A DNA stretch of 39,020 bases from Methylicorpusculum sp. (lineage in GTDB: Bacteria > Pseudomonadota > Gammaproteobacteria > Methylococcales > Methylomonadaceae), in NCBI RefSeq assembly GCF_030651835.1, contig NZ_JAUSBX010000091.1:1-39020 (forward strand). The letters are read 5' to 3'. The translations under genes were made by a program, and so were the position numbers. The notes under the pieces are model-generated. The model ran no database searches and had not been told where the DNA came from. It saw nothing but the letters and a program-made list of their open reading frames with translations. How positions within the stretch are numbered: the first letter of the stretch is position 1; every line of letters starts with the position of its first letter. Below, piece by piece: positions 15,443-24,197 of the stretch.

Positions 15443-16567
15443 TCACACTTGTTGTAGAAAATGATTTAAATCTCCGTGTTGCGGAATTCGCTTGTACACA
15501 CTGACAAATTGCCGGATCTGCGGCAAAATCGATAACGCCTGGGTCCGGCTGAGTTGGATACCTATTTGCCGGTAGGCATGAACCACGCCTTGGGTTCCGG
15601 AATGTTTGCCCAGCACCAATTGATGACTACGCCCCACGACTGCCGGATCAATGCCTTGATAATTGTTCGGGTCCTTCAATAAGCCGTCGACATGGATGCC
15701 TGCCTCATGACTGAACACAGCGCTGCCGATCAGGCTTTTCCGTGAACCGATAGTATCGCCCGAGGCTCTAGCCACCAGACTCGACAATTCAGTAAAGTTA
15801 TGCAGCTCTATACCGGTTTCTATCCCATACAATTGCCTTAAACCGAGCACCACTTCTTCCAAAGCCGCGTTTCCGGCCCGCTCACCCAGTCCGTTCACGG
15901 TGGTATTCAGGTGAGTCGCTCCTGCAACCGCTGCGGCCAGCGTGTTTGCAGTCGCCAAACCCAAATCATCATGCGCATGCATTTCAATATCCAGATCGGT
16001 CACGGAACGCAGTTGCCTGATGCTTTCAAGAACGCCGAAAGGCTCCATAATTCCGACAGTATCGGCGAAACGAATGCGTTCTGCCCCGGCCCTTTGCGCG
16101 GCTTCAGCCATTCTGGCTAAAAAATCAGGATCGGCTCTGGAGGCATCTTCGGCGCCAACGCAAACATTAAGTCCGGCGTCTCTTGCCGTTTTGACCAGTC
16201 GGTCTATCGTGTCCAGAACCCATGCCCTGCTTTGTTTTAACTTATGACGGATATGTTGATCGGACGCTGAAATCGATAAATCCACCAAATCGACATTCAA
16301 ATTCAAGCAGTGCTGTAAATCGTCTTCCCGCATTCTGGACCAAACCACCAGACGGCTGGGCAATTTAAGATCAACAATCGCCCGGATCTCTTCTCTTTCC
16401 GGCTCACCCATCGCTGGAATACCGATTTCCAGCTCCGGTACACCCATACTGGCAAGCTGCCTGGCGATGCCCAGTTTTTCATCAACAGAAAAAGAAACCC
16501 CCGCTGATTGCTCACCGTCTCTGAGTGTGGTGTCGTCAATGATGATGGTTCGAGAGTAGGTTTTCAT
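15443..16567 (-). CDS. nifV: homocitrate synthase NifV
   Basis: The 374-residue enzyme condenses acetyl-CoA and 2-oxoglutarate to homocitrate, the organic ligand of FeMo-co. The TIM-barrel signature IIIDDTTLRDGEQSAGVSFS opens the protein. Metal and substrate residues follow in DLVDLSISASDQHIRHKL, RIRFADTVGIMEP and IEMHAHDDLGLATAN, where HAHDDLG gives the metal-binding histidines; NGLGERAGNAALEEV completes the signature. The length matches NifV and is shorter than LeuA, which has a C-terminal regulatory domain. It is the first gene of a minus-strand operon with a sigma-54 promoter at 16633-16647, and a NifA site lies upstream. Confidence 0.94.
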   Translation of the reverse strand: MKTYSRTIIIDDTTLRDGEQSAGVSFSVDEKLGIARQLASMGVPELEIGIPAMGEPEREEIRAIVDLKLPSRLVVWSRMREDDLQHCLNLNVDLVDLSISASDQHIRHKLKQSRAWVLDTIDRLVKTARDAGLNVCVGAEDASRADPDFLARMAEAAQRAGAERIRFADTVGIMEPFGVLESIRQLRSVTDLDIEMHAHDDLGLATANTLAAAVAGATHLNTTVNGLGERAGNAALEEVVLGLRQLYGIETGIELHNFTELSSLVARASGDTIGSRKSLIGSAVFSHEAGIHVDGLLKDPNNYQGIDPAVVGRSHQLVLGKHSGTQGVVHAYRQIGIQLSRTQALSILPQIRQFVSVYKRIPQHGDLNHFLQQV

Positions 16568-16632
16568 GCATCAATCTCAACGCTAAGATCAGGTTTAGTC
16601 AACAGGCATCACGCGCCTTTACCAGATCTAAA

Positions 16633-16647
16633 GCAAAACACTTGCCA
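16633..16647 (-). promoter_or_regulatory. sigma-54 (-24/-12) promoter of the nifV operon
   Basis: On the minus strand the sequence is TGGCAAGTGTTTTGC followed by TTT, a near-perfect RpoN promoter (TGGCA-N6-TTGC with GG-N10-GC). Transcription would start near 16621, leaving a leader of about 54 nt before nifV. Confidence 0.82.
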
Positions 16648-16697
16648 ATAATGCAAGCGCCTGTTTTAAATGGGTTTGTGGACATAAAGAAGGTCGA

Positions 16698-16740
16698 TTA
16701 CGACAAGACAACACCGCACAGAGCGGAGGTATTGTCGTAA
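16698..16740. repeat. long hairpin overlapping the NifA site
   Basis: A perfect 9-bp inverted repeat (TTACGACAA at 16698-16706, TTGTCGTAA at 16732-16740) encloses a second stem (ACACCGC/GCGGAGGT). It overlaps the left half of the NifA site. Nothing else coding is visible in 16568-16894. Confidence 0.5.
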
Positions 16741-16748
16741 AACTTACA
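16733..16748. promoter_or_regulatory. NifA upstream activator site for nifV
   Basis: The sequence TGT-CGTAAAACTT-ACA is a perfect TGT-N10-ACA centred about 95 bp upstream of the -24 element, the standard NifA distance. Confidence 0.72.
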
Positions 16749-16828
16749 AAGAGAATGGGGGCGGATCAGGCCAGTGTTTAAATCCAGGCATCAAGAATGA
16801 ACATATGTCCGATCAAAAATGGCAACTT

Positions 16829-16904
16829 TGTTGGATGTGGTGAGGGACGAACCGCATCGTTCGCGATCCATGCGGTTCCTATCGTCACCGCATCCTACGG
16901 ACTA
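16829..16904. repeat. palindromic repeat, copy 1, at the 3' end of hsdR
   Basis: This palindromic unit of about 76 bp has outer arms GGATGTGGTGA/TCACCGCATCC and an inner stem GAACCGCATCG/CATGCGGTTC around TTCGCGAT. It is nearly identical, and in the same orientation, to 24122-24197. The hsdR stop TAG (16895-16897) lies inside it. Confidence 0.85.
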
Positions 16905-19900
16905 GCAGAGTAGATGCCGTTCTTATTGGCAATTAACAGATGCTTGAACACCAGCTCTGTCTTTTCCTCAACATCCTCTGGCGCAAAACTCTCCGGCAGC
17001 CCCGTTTCCTCATTCCAGAGGTAATCCTTGATTTTGATCTTTATCTCGTCTCGGGTACTTTGCTTGGCGGCGAAGTTTTGTATCCGGCTTAATTCGATTT
17101 TTATAGTTTCATAGAGCCCATCGGCCACCTTTTTGATCCGGTCTATCTCCGCTTTGCACAAATCGGGTTTTAATAGCAAATCAAACAGCGCCAAGGCGTC
17201 TTCCGACAAACCTTCCTTGACTGCTCGCTGCTCTTCTTCGGACAAGGCATCCACCAGCTTTATCAGGGCTTCGAAGGTCGCTTCGATGGTCACCCGATCT
17301 TTTTCACTGTTGTACTCGTCGATAATGGCTTCGTAGTGTTTTTGAAAATCGGTACGGGTTGGATTTTGCATCAGCATTTTGAGCAGCTTCCTCTCGATGA
17401 GTTCTTTCAGGCTCTGAACGGTCGTATTTTTCGCAGGAGAGCGCTCGAATTCCTTCCGCAAGCGTTCAAAGTCGATCTGGCTGATGTCGTAAAGCTTGCT
17501 CTGCTCTTTAACGCCCTTATTAGGCTCAATGCTTTGCTCGATAAGGGCATGGAGCTCGCGCATGATCTCCGATATATCGGCTTTCTCCACATCCTGCTGA
17601 AGGCTTTTATAGATGATGTTGATCGCATCGTATGCGGCGCGGAAACTGTTAACGGCCTTGATCGTCAGGCAGGCCTTAAATTTTTTGAAGACTTCGCGGC
17701 AGATGATTTGAAAGCGCTTTCGGGTTTCGTCATTTTGATTGACGATTTCTTTAGCATCCATAATGGCTTTATTACGCTCAAAGCCTCGCAACTCGCTGAC
17801 GCTTACCAAGCGGAAAGACTGCGTGCTCAAAAATGCGCGCACGGCTTCAATGGTTTCCGCCAAATCAGCCAAAAGTTCTTCCTCCGGTTTTACGGGGTCA
17901 ACCTCTGGCGGCGGTTGGCCGTCGCCGCCATCAACCCCGCCATGCCCCGCAAACGTCGCCAACGCTTTGCGCAGGTTTTTCAGAATACCGCAGTAATCCA
18001 CGATCAGACCGTTGTTTTTACCCTCATAAACGCGGTTAGCACGAGCAATGGCCTGCATCAGCGTGTGCGCTTTCAGTGGTTTATCCAGATATAAAGTCGA
18101 TAAGGTGGGTACGTCAAAACCGGTCAGCCACATGGCACAGACAATGGCAACGCGGAACGGGTGCTCGCCTTTTTTAAAAGCGCTCTCAATATCGATCCTT
18201 TTGCCATCCGGCGTTTCAAAGCCTTCTTTGATCAGTTTCCGGTGCGGGGTAATATCCAGCCCCCATTTGCGGAACTTATCGACTTCGCCCTGTTCCTCGC
18301 TGACCACCACGGCCATGATGGTTTCGCGCATCCAGTCCAGCTTGCGGGTCATGTCCATGATCGCCTGTTCATCGGCCAATGAGCAAAGCTGTTTTTCCAG
18401 TTCGGCAATCTTGACTAGCCACTTGTCATGGATGATCTGCTCCATACGCACACAGGTAACCTTATCGATGCACACCAGCATGGCTTTGCCGTTTTCCCAG
18501 CCGGTGCTGTAATGTTCTACAAAGTCTTCGGCCACGTGTTCCAAACGGCTTTGCGCAGTAATCAGATGGTAATCGCGCTTGAGCTCCCGCTCCAGGCGTT
18601 CCGCCACGTCCTGATCGTCTATCTCTAGCGCTTCCAGCTTTTCCGCGATACGCTCATTCAGTGAATGGGTCGCAATGCCCAACTTCTCACCCCGAGAGTC
18701 GTAATACAGCGGCACGGTGGCCTTATCTTCGACAGCGCGTTGAAAGTCGTAGGTCGAAACGTAATCGCCGAACACGCGGCGGGTGATTTCATCGTCCTTG
18801 AATAACGGCGTACCGGTAAAGCCGATATAGCTGGCATTGGGCAGTGCATTGCGCATATTCAGCGACAACCGGCCATACTGGGTACGGTGCGCTTCGTCGG
18901 TAATCACAATGATGTCGTCGCGGTCGGAATAAGGCTTGGCGGGGTCAACGTCCTTATTGAATTTCTGCACCAGTGAAAAAACATAGGCTTTATGCTGGTT
19001 TAGCAAAGTTTGCAAATGTTCGCCCGACCCGGCCCGACAAGGGTCTTGGTCGTTGTCAACCAGTCCGCATCCTGCAAAGGTGTTGTAGATTTGTTTATCC
19101 AAATCCTCGCGGTCGGTACAAATCAGAAAGGTAAAATTGCCGCCTATTTTGCGGTGTATCTTGCGGGTAAAGAAAGCGATGGAATAGGACTTGCCCGATC
19201 CTTGGGTATGCCAGAATACGCCCAGCTTTCCTTGTCGTACCTCACGGTTTTTAACGGCTTCGATAGCGCGGTTCACGCCCAGAAACTGGTGGTTTCGGGC
19301 CACGATTTTGACCAGTTTCCCCTTGCTTTCATCAAACAGGATGTAGTTTTCAAACAGGTCGAGAAAATCCCGTTTGTTACACACGCCCTTGAGCAAAGTT
19401 TCCATATCCACCACACCGGGATCATTTTCGGCCAGACGTTTCCAGTCGTTGAAGTGCTCAAATTTGCTGGAGAGTGAGCCTATTTTGGCATTCACCCCAT
19501 TGCCCAAGATCACAAAGGCATTGTGGTGGAACAGGTGCGGAACCGTATCTTTGTAATCGGAAAAGTTTTTCTCGTAGGCATGGCGGATGTCTTTGTGAAC
19601 GGTCTTGCACTCGATAAATAGTAGCGGCAGTCCGTTCACAAAGCCTAGAATGTCAGCTCGGCGGCGGTAAATGTCGCCGCGTACCCAAAGCTCGCGCACG
19701 CAAAGAAAATGGTTGTTTTCGGGGGTTTCAAAATCAAAGACCTTTAGCCGTTTTTTCTCCAGTTCGCCCTTGCCATTGCGGTACTGAACCAACACGCCAT
19801 TTTTGACCCGTTCGTACTGCTCATAGTTGATTTGCAGTGTGTTTTCCGTCACCGGCGCTTCGGTGATTTGCCGTAGTGCGTCCTGATAGGCCGCATTCGG

Positions 19901-20098
19901 CAAGCCGGGGTTGAGCTTCACTAAGGCCTCGCCCAGATAGCGGGTAAGGATAATGTCCTTATCAGAAAGCCGCCCCAACGTGCCTTCAACGCCGAAGGTT
20001 TCTGAGTTAAAGGCATAGACACTGTTCCAACCGAGTTTGGCTTGCAGATAATCGGCGGTAGTAGCCTGAACCAGCGTGTCTTCGTTGAGTGGAGTCAT
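16895..20098 (-). CDS. hsdR: type I restriction enzyme R subunit HsdR
   Basis: The 1067-residue subunit supplies DNA translocation and cleavage. The N-terminal nuclease domain has a PD-(D/E)xK-type site (LPLLFIECKTVHKD). The SF2 motor follows: FWHTQGSGKSYS (Walker A), IVITDEAHRTQYG (DEAH box), GFTGTPLF (motif III) and MQAIARANRVYEGK (motif VI). A long helical C-terminal region binds the methylase core. The last codons (SASP and stop) come from a palindromic repeat found also at 24122-24197, suggesting that the 3' end was remodelled by that insertion. It lies 5 bp after the 61-aa gene in the restriction operon. HsdR is inactive in restriction without HsdM and HsdS. Confidence 0.93.
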   Translation of the reverse strand: MTPLNEDTLVQATTADYLQAKLGWNSVYAFNSETFGVEGTLGRLSDKDIILTRYLGEALVKLNPGLPNAAYQDALRQITEAPVTENTLQINYEQYERVKNGVLVQYRNGKGELEKKRLKVFDFETPENNHFLCVRELWVRGDIYRRRADILGFVNGLPLLFIECKTVHKDIRHAYEKNFSDYKDTVPHLFHHNAFVILGNGVNAKIGSLSSKFEHFNDWKRLAENDPGVVDMETLLKGVCNKRDFLDLFENYILFDESKGKLVKIVARNHQFLGVNRAIEAVKNREVRQGKLGVFWHTQGSGKSYSIAFFTRKIHRKIGGNFTFLICTDREDLDKQIYNTFAGCGLVDNDQDPCRAGSGEHLQTLLNQHKAYVFSLVQKFNKDVDPAKPYSDRDDIIVITDEAHRTQYGRLSLNMRNALPNASYIGFTGTPLFKDDEITRRVFGDYVSTYDFQRAVEDKATVPLYYDSRGEKLGIATHSLNERIAEKLEALEIDDQDVAERLERELKRDYHLITAQSRLEHVAEDFVEHYSTGWENGKAMLVCIDKVTCVRMEQIIHDKWLVKIAELEKQLCSLADEQAIMDMTRKLDWMRETIMAVVVSEEQGEVDKFRKWGLDITPHRKLIKEGFETPDGKRIDIESAFKKGEHPFRVAIVCAMWLTGFDVPTLSTLYLDKPLKAHTLMQAIARANRVYEGKNNGLIVDYCGILKNLRKALATFAGHGGVDGGDGQPPPEVDPVKPEEELLADLAETIEAVRAFLSTQSFRLVSVSELRGFERNKAIMDAKEIVNQNDETRKRFQIICREVFKKFKACLTIKAVNSFRAAYDAINIIYKSLQQDVEKADISEIMRELHALIEQSIEPNKGVKEQSKLYDISQIDFERLRKEFERSPAKNTTVQSLKELIERKLLKMLMQNPTRTDFQKHYEAIIDEYNSEKDRVTIEATFEALIKLVDALSEEEQRAVKEGLSEDALALFDLLLKPDLCKAEIDRIKKVADGLYETIKIELSRIQNFAAKQSTRDEIKIKIKDYLWNEETGLPESFAPEDVEEKTELVFKHLLIANKNGIYSASP

Positions 20099-20103
20099 CG
20101 GCT

Positions 20104-20289
20104 TCAGCCTTGTTGCTTAGCGGTATTCTCTTCAATAAGAACAATATCCGGGGCTTCGATACGCTGCACTTTATTACCGCTGTAACGCACGGCATATTGT
20201 CCCAGTTTTTGCTTTTTAAGTAGTGCTTCGTTAACCGCTTGCCGCATTGCGGTTAGCGCCTGTTTTGAAAGATCATCATCGAGTTTCAT
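20104..20289 (-). CDS. small protein paired with the zeta-like kinase (possible antitoxin or regulator)
   Basis: The 61-residue protein (MKLDDDLSKQALTAMRQAVNEALLKKQKLGQYAV...) has one long amphipathic N-terminal helix and a short beta-rich C-terminus (QRIEAPDIVLIEE). Its start overlaps the end of the zeta-like kinase gene by 14 bp, the layout of toxin-antitoxin pairs. No DNA-binding motif is visible, so it may neutralise by direct contact. The antitoxin role is inferred from gene order only. Confidence 0.6.
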   Translation of the reverse strand: MKLDDDLSKQALTAMRQAVNEALLKKQKLGQYAVRYSGNKVQRIEAPDIVLIEENTAKQQG

Positions 20290-20872
20290 CGTCAGCTTGC
20301 TCCAATAACCGTTTATAAGTCAGGGTGTTTTCAATCTTGATTTGCTCACCCCGCTGAGTATAAATCAACTCGGGTTCAGCACTGTTGTCAAAACACAAAG
20401 TGATGTCGCACAGCTTTCCATAGTCGCTTTGTAGATTCTTAATACTGCGTGGAAAGCGGCGGCGAATATCCTCTTCGGGAATAGCATGACCACCATGTTC
20501 TACACGCTCTTTTACCCGAGCAATCGAAAGTTCAACATCCGGTAGCCATAAATAAAACAACGCCACTTGCCAACCCTTCGCTTGCAAACGTCTGATCAGT
20601 CGTAAGTATGATTTGCCTGACAGTGTGGTTTCAAAAGCAAAGGATTCTTGCTTGCCGATATAGTGCTCAATTTCTTTCAGAAACAGGCGTGACGCCGAAA
20701 TTCGTTCATGCTCCGGTGCTAGAGGCGACAAACCCGCTGCAATGGCATCGGCATTAACGAAGCTTCGGCACCCTAAAACAGAGGGTAGGTAGTGTAAGGC
20801 AAAGGTTGTTTTACCCGCGCCGTTGGGCCCCGCAATAATGGCGCACCAAGGCAGCGTGTCGGGCTTGGTCAT
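20276..20872 (-). CDS. zeta-toxin-like P-loop kinase inside the restriction operon
   Basis: The 198-residue protein is a P-loop kinase: Walker A GPNGAGKTTFALHYLP near residue 15, then FVNADAIAAGLSPL, ETTLSGKSYLRLI and ARVKERVEHGGHAIPEEDIRRRFPRS. This is the order seen in zeta/PezT-type enzymes, which phosphorylate UDP-activated cell-wall sugars. The chromosomal family is large and not all members are toxic. It overlaps hsdS upstream by 4 bp and the 61-residue gene downstream, so it is expressed with the type I system. Being a guardian or companion of the restriction system is a hypothesis. Confidence 0.75.
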   Translation of the reverse strand: MTKPDTLPWCAIIAGPNGAGKTTFALHYLPSVLGCRSFVNADAIAAGLSPLAPEHERISASRLFLKEIEHYIGKQESFAFETTLSGKSYLRLIRRLQAKGWQVALFYLWLPDVELSIARVKERVEHGGHAIPEEDIRRRFPRSIKNLQSDYGKLCDITLCFDNSAEPELIYTQRGEQIKIENTLTYKRLLEQADDETR

Positions 20873-21999
20873 ACGGCAATCTCTCCGCTCATGAGTTTTG
20901 GGAGGAGAAGATCGCGCACCTTAATTAATTTTGTGTTTTGTTCAATAAGGTTAATGATCTGATCGACAATATCAGAGGAAAAATTATGGAATTCCTCTTG
21001 AAGAGTTTCCGGTGGTACATTTAATTTTAAAGCACCTACTAAATCTCTCTTTAATTCTTTTTGGTTTGTGGACCCTTCGCCCATTCCTTCAAAAATTTGT
21101 TCCATTTCTAACAAGGTATAACCGTACCATAAACTAGATATTGATTCGTTTGGTCTTGCTATCGTTACGTGGGTGTCAACTGTGCAATCATCAATATCAT
21201 TCCAACATTGAGAAACTCTCCCCAAAGTCCCAGTTCCCGTGGAATTGATTAGAACATCACCTTTTCGTACAAGTTTTTCTTTATTAAAGTCTTTTGATTG
21301 TTTTCTTGCCAATTCCAAAGAGAGCAAACGGTTTCTAATGCATTTTTGATTAATAACAGTGAACTTTCCTTCTTCATCATAGGAAGGTGTCATACCTCTA
21401 GATAAATAAGAACTCATTTCAAAAATTGATTTTCTTGCCCACCCCTCCGGCAGGCCATCAATGATTTTGACATGCTCATGGCCGGGGAAGCGGAAGCGCA
21501 CAAACCATTCTTTATAGAGCTGTCGCGCCGATTCCTCTAACAATTCAATCCGGCGTTTGTTGTTTTCGATGAGGTCGTCGTATTTATCGAGAACATTAAC
21601 GATATTTTTTTGTTCTTCTAGTCTAGGATATTTAATCTTCACACCGTAAACAAAATTCCTATTCAAGGACGGTTGGGCCGCCCCGGAATTCAACTGAGCT
21701 AAAGGAACAGTACCAAGCAGATATGCTACGAATCTGGGATCGTTACCTTTAAAATCCTTCACATATAAACATGCATTGTGTGGCCAAAAATCTTCAGAAA
21801 CGAAAGTAACTTTTCCAATTGAGGCTCCACTTCTGCCTAATGTAACCCCAGGGGCTTTTGCTCTGGCTAAATTGTGATAGCCTGTAATTCCTGCTGAACC
21901 AACAACTGGAACATTTCCAGACGTCCTCTTTGAGTCAGGTAAATCATGTCCTCGCTGAAGTTCCACCAGATCGCCAATTGTTTTTTCTGCCCAGCTCAT
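20869..21999 (-). CDS. hsdS: type I restriction-modification specificity subunit HsdS
   Basis: The 376-residue subunit chooses the DNA target. It shows two target-recognition domains (about 1-135 and 190-335) separated by a conserved coiled coil (VLDKYDDLIENNKRRIELLEES, then ARQLYKEWFVRFRFPG), and ends in a second coiled coil (LIEQNTKLIKVRDLLLPKL). TRD motifs include VGSAGITGYHN with LGRSGASIG in the first and LINSTGTGTLGRV in the second. The second TRD region is more AT-rich than the flanking hsdM and hsdR, consistent with exchange of specificity modules. It overlaps hsdM and the zeta-like gene by 4 bp each. Confidence 0.92.
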   Translation of the reverse strand: MSWAEKTIGDLVELQRGHDLPDSKRTSGNVPVVGSAGITGYHNLARAKAPGVTLGRSGASIGKVTFVSEDFWPHNACLYVKDFKGNDPRFVAYLLGTVPLAQLNSGAAQPSLNRNFVYGVKIKYPRLEEQKNIVNVLDKYDDLIENNKRRIELLEESARQLYKEWFVRFRFPGHEHVKIIDGLPEGWARKSIFEMSSYLSRGMTPSYDEEGKFTVINQKCIRNRLLSLELARKQSKDFNKEKLVRKGDVLINSTGTGTLGRVSQCWNDIDDCTVDTHVTIARPNESISSLWYGYTLLEMEQIFEGMGEGSTNQKELKRDLVGALKLNVPPETLQEEFHNFSSDIVDQIINLIEQNTKLIKVRDLLLPKLMSGEIAV

Positions 22000-24005
22000 A
22001 TCCCCAACTCCTCGAAATTCTTCTGGATTTGGGCGGCGAGCAAAACGGCCTCTTCATTTAGGCCATTCAGCTCAATATGAATATCGCGTAAAGTTTCTTC
22101 AAAATCAAAGTCTTCATCCTCGATTTCTGGCGCAACGCCGACATAACGCCCCGGCGTTAGGCTCCAGTCATTGGCTTTGATTTCCGCACTATCAACCAGC
22201 TTCACCAGGCCTTCCACATCACGAAGCTCGGCATTGGGGAAACGCTCTTGCAGCCAGTGGGCCTGTTTAAATAGGTAGCGGACTTGCTTGAGCTGTTCGA
22301 CGGCTGCTTTGCGCTGTTCTTCGAGGTCTTTGATCAGTTTATTGAGGCCTTTTTCACCGCTGTCCTTGGCTTGTTTTTCAACCAACTTATAGAGCTGATC
22401 GATCTTCTTGATTAGATCGCGACTGGTTTCGGCAATAGGCTCTAACGCTTTTGCTGCGGCAAGCAAACCGGCATTATCTTTTGCCGTGCTTTCCCAAGCC
22501 TTGCGTTCAATTTCAATCGTGCTTGCAAATGCGGTGATGTCGTTGCCGAGTAGCGCAAACGCTGTGCGGGTTTCTGCATCGACAGCCGCTATTTTGCCCA
22601 TCAATCCTTCCAGCCCCGCCACAAATTCAGCCATCGGCTGTTGAGAAGCTTGGGCATCGTCCAGCGTGCGTTGCAAATGATTTTCCACCAAAGCCTGAAA
22701 ACGATCTTGCCGGCCATGATAAAGCCAGACGATGGATGTGAGGTTGGCGAGTTGTTCGGGGGAGAAGTCGTAAATCTTGCGCGTGACCTTGCGATAAACA
22801 TTACGGGCATCCAGCATCAGCACTTTGTCTTTCAGGTGTGCAGGTTTGCTTTTATCAAAAAACCACAACTCGCAGGGCACGGACCGCGTATAGAAGAAGT
22901 TGGAGCGGATGGAGACCATGGCGCTGACATGTCCACTTTCAATCAGCTTGCGCCGGACTTCCGCTTCTTGTCCTCCGGCGCTGGAAGCTTGCGAGGACAT
23001 GACGAAGCCTGCGCGGCCTTGCGGATTGAGATAGCTGTAGAAATAGGAAATCCAAAGGTAGTTGCCGTTGGATACCGCGCCCTTTTTATTGACGCCGGGC
23101 AAGCCAAACGGCAAGCGGGGATCGTTTTTGATTTTCTCCGCATCCACGTCATCGACGTTGAACGGCGGATTGGCCATGACAAAATCGGCTTTTCCGAGAA
23201 AATTGTGCGGGTCTTCGTAATAGGTGATGGCTTTCAGGATTCTGCCTTCCAAGCCATGCACGGCCAAGTTCATCTTGGCCAAGCGGATGGTCGTTGGATT
23301 TTTCTCCGCGCCGTAGAAGGTGACCACCTCTTGTGCGTTCTTGTGCATGCGTTCGATAAAATGCGCACTTTGCACGAACATGCCGCCGGAACCGCAAGCG
23401 GAATCGATGACCGAGCCATGGTCCGGCTCGATAAAGTTGACGATCATCTGCACCAGCGAGACGGGGGTGAAGAATTCACCGCCGTCGTGGGCGCTTTGGT
23501 TGGCAAACTGGGTCAGGAAGTATTCGTAGATACGGCCAAAAATATCGCCGGTGGTTTTTTTCAGCGCCGGATCGTTGAAGGTGCGCAGCAGATTGCCAAG
23601 CACGTCATTGTCCAGCTCTTGGTATTAGCTTTTGGGCAAGATGCCTTTTAGGGTTTCATAGTCGGCCTCGATGGCTTCCATTGCATCGATAATCGCTTGG
23701 GCTCTATCTTCGGCATCAGTCAGATTAACCAGCGTATCGAATTGTGCCTTTTCCTGAAGGAAAATGGCCCCTTTACTGGAAAAGTCTTCTTTGGTGAGCG
23801 GTCTGGTAACGCCGCCACGGGAGGGTAAAGTGGCTTCGATGTCCGGTTTGACAGCCAGATAACGGCTGTAAGCATGACGAAGGAAAATCAGTCCCATAAC
23901 GGGCATGAAATACTCGTTGCTGGCATAGTTGCTATTGGCTCTTAAGTTGTCCGCGCTGCTCCAGAGACGTTTTTCAATTGCTTCAATGTTTTCTAGTTGT
24001 GCCAT
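21996..24005 (-). pseudogene. hsdM: type I DNA adenine methyltransferase HsdM interrupted by an in-frame TAA
   Basis: Read straight through, this is one 670-codon frame. Codons 1-126 encode the helical N-terminal domain (NIEAIEKRLWSSADNLRANS...LKGILPKS). A TAA stands at 23625-23627, and the same frame goes on as YQELDNDV-LGNLLRTFNDP to the SAM-binding motif (DSACGSGGMFVQSA) and catalytic motif (MANPPFN), ending in a long coiled-coil region. No frameshift is involved: homologous proteins read ...LPKxYQ..., so TAA looks like one extra codon. A GTG at 23603 could restart translation to give a 535-residue catalytic fragment. The product may be two fragments, a readthrough protein or inactive. The downstream genes look intact. 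Confidence 0.85.
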
Positions 24006-24121
24006 TTGGCATTTACTCCGTTGCCTGTTTCTTTTTATGTTTTATCCTGCATTTACTATCCACAGGCTTCCGCGTCATTTCGGCAGGGATTGCCGTCTTT
24101 AGGACCCCATGGATAGCAAAT

Positions 24122-24197
24122 TGTAGGATGTGGTGAGGAACGAACCGCATCGTTCGCGATCGATGCGGTTCCTATCGTCACCACATCCTACGGACTA
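24122..24197. repeat. palindromic repeat, copy 2, between hsdM and hipA
   Basis: This is the second copy of the 16829-16904 unit, in the same orientation, with outer arms GTAGGATGTGGTGA/TCACCACATCCTAC and the same inner stem. Its right end supplies the hipA stop codon TAG (24195-24197). The two copies exactly bracket the restriction genes. Confidence 0.87.

Noticed and set aside
17336-18094. 252-codon plus-strand ORF opposite hsdR
   Set aside because: It is a shadow of the strongly supported hsdR reading frame, without a ribosome-binding site or recognisable domain.
22641-23651. 336-codon plus-strand ORF opposite hsdM
   Set aside because: It mirrors the conserved methylase frame; codon pattern and motifs belong to the minus strand.
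16829-24197. Possibility of a CRISPR array or phage att sites at the restriction island
   Set aside because: Only two palindromic copies 7.3 kb apart, no regular spacing, no integrase or tRNA gene nearby.
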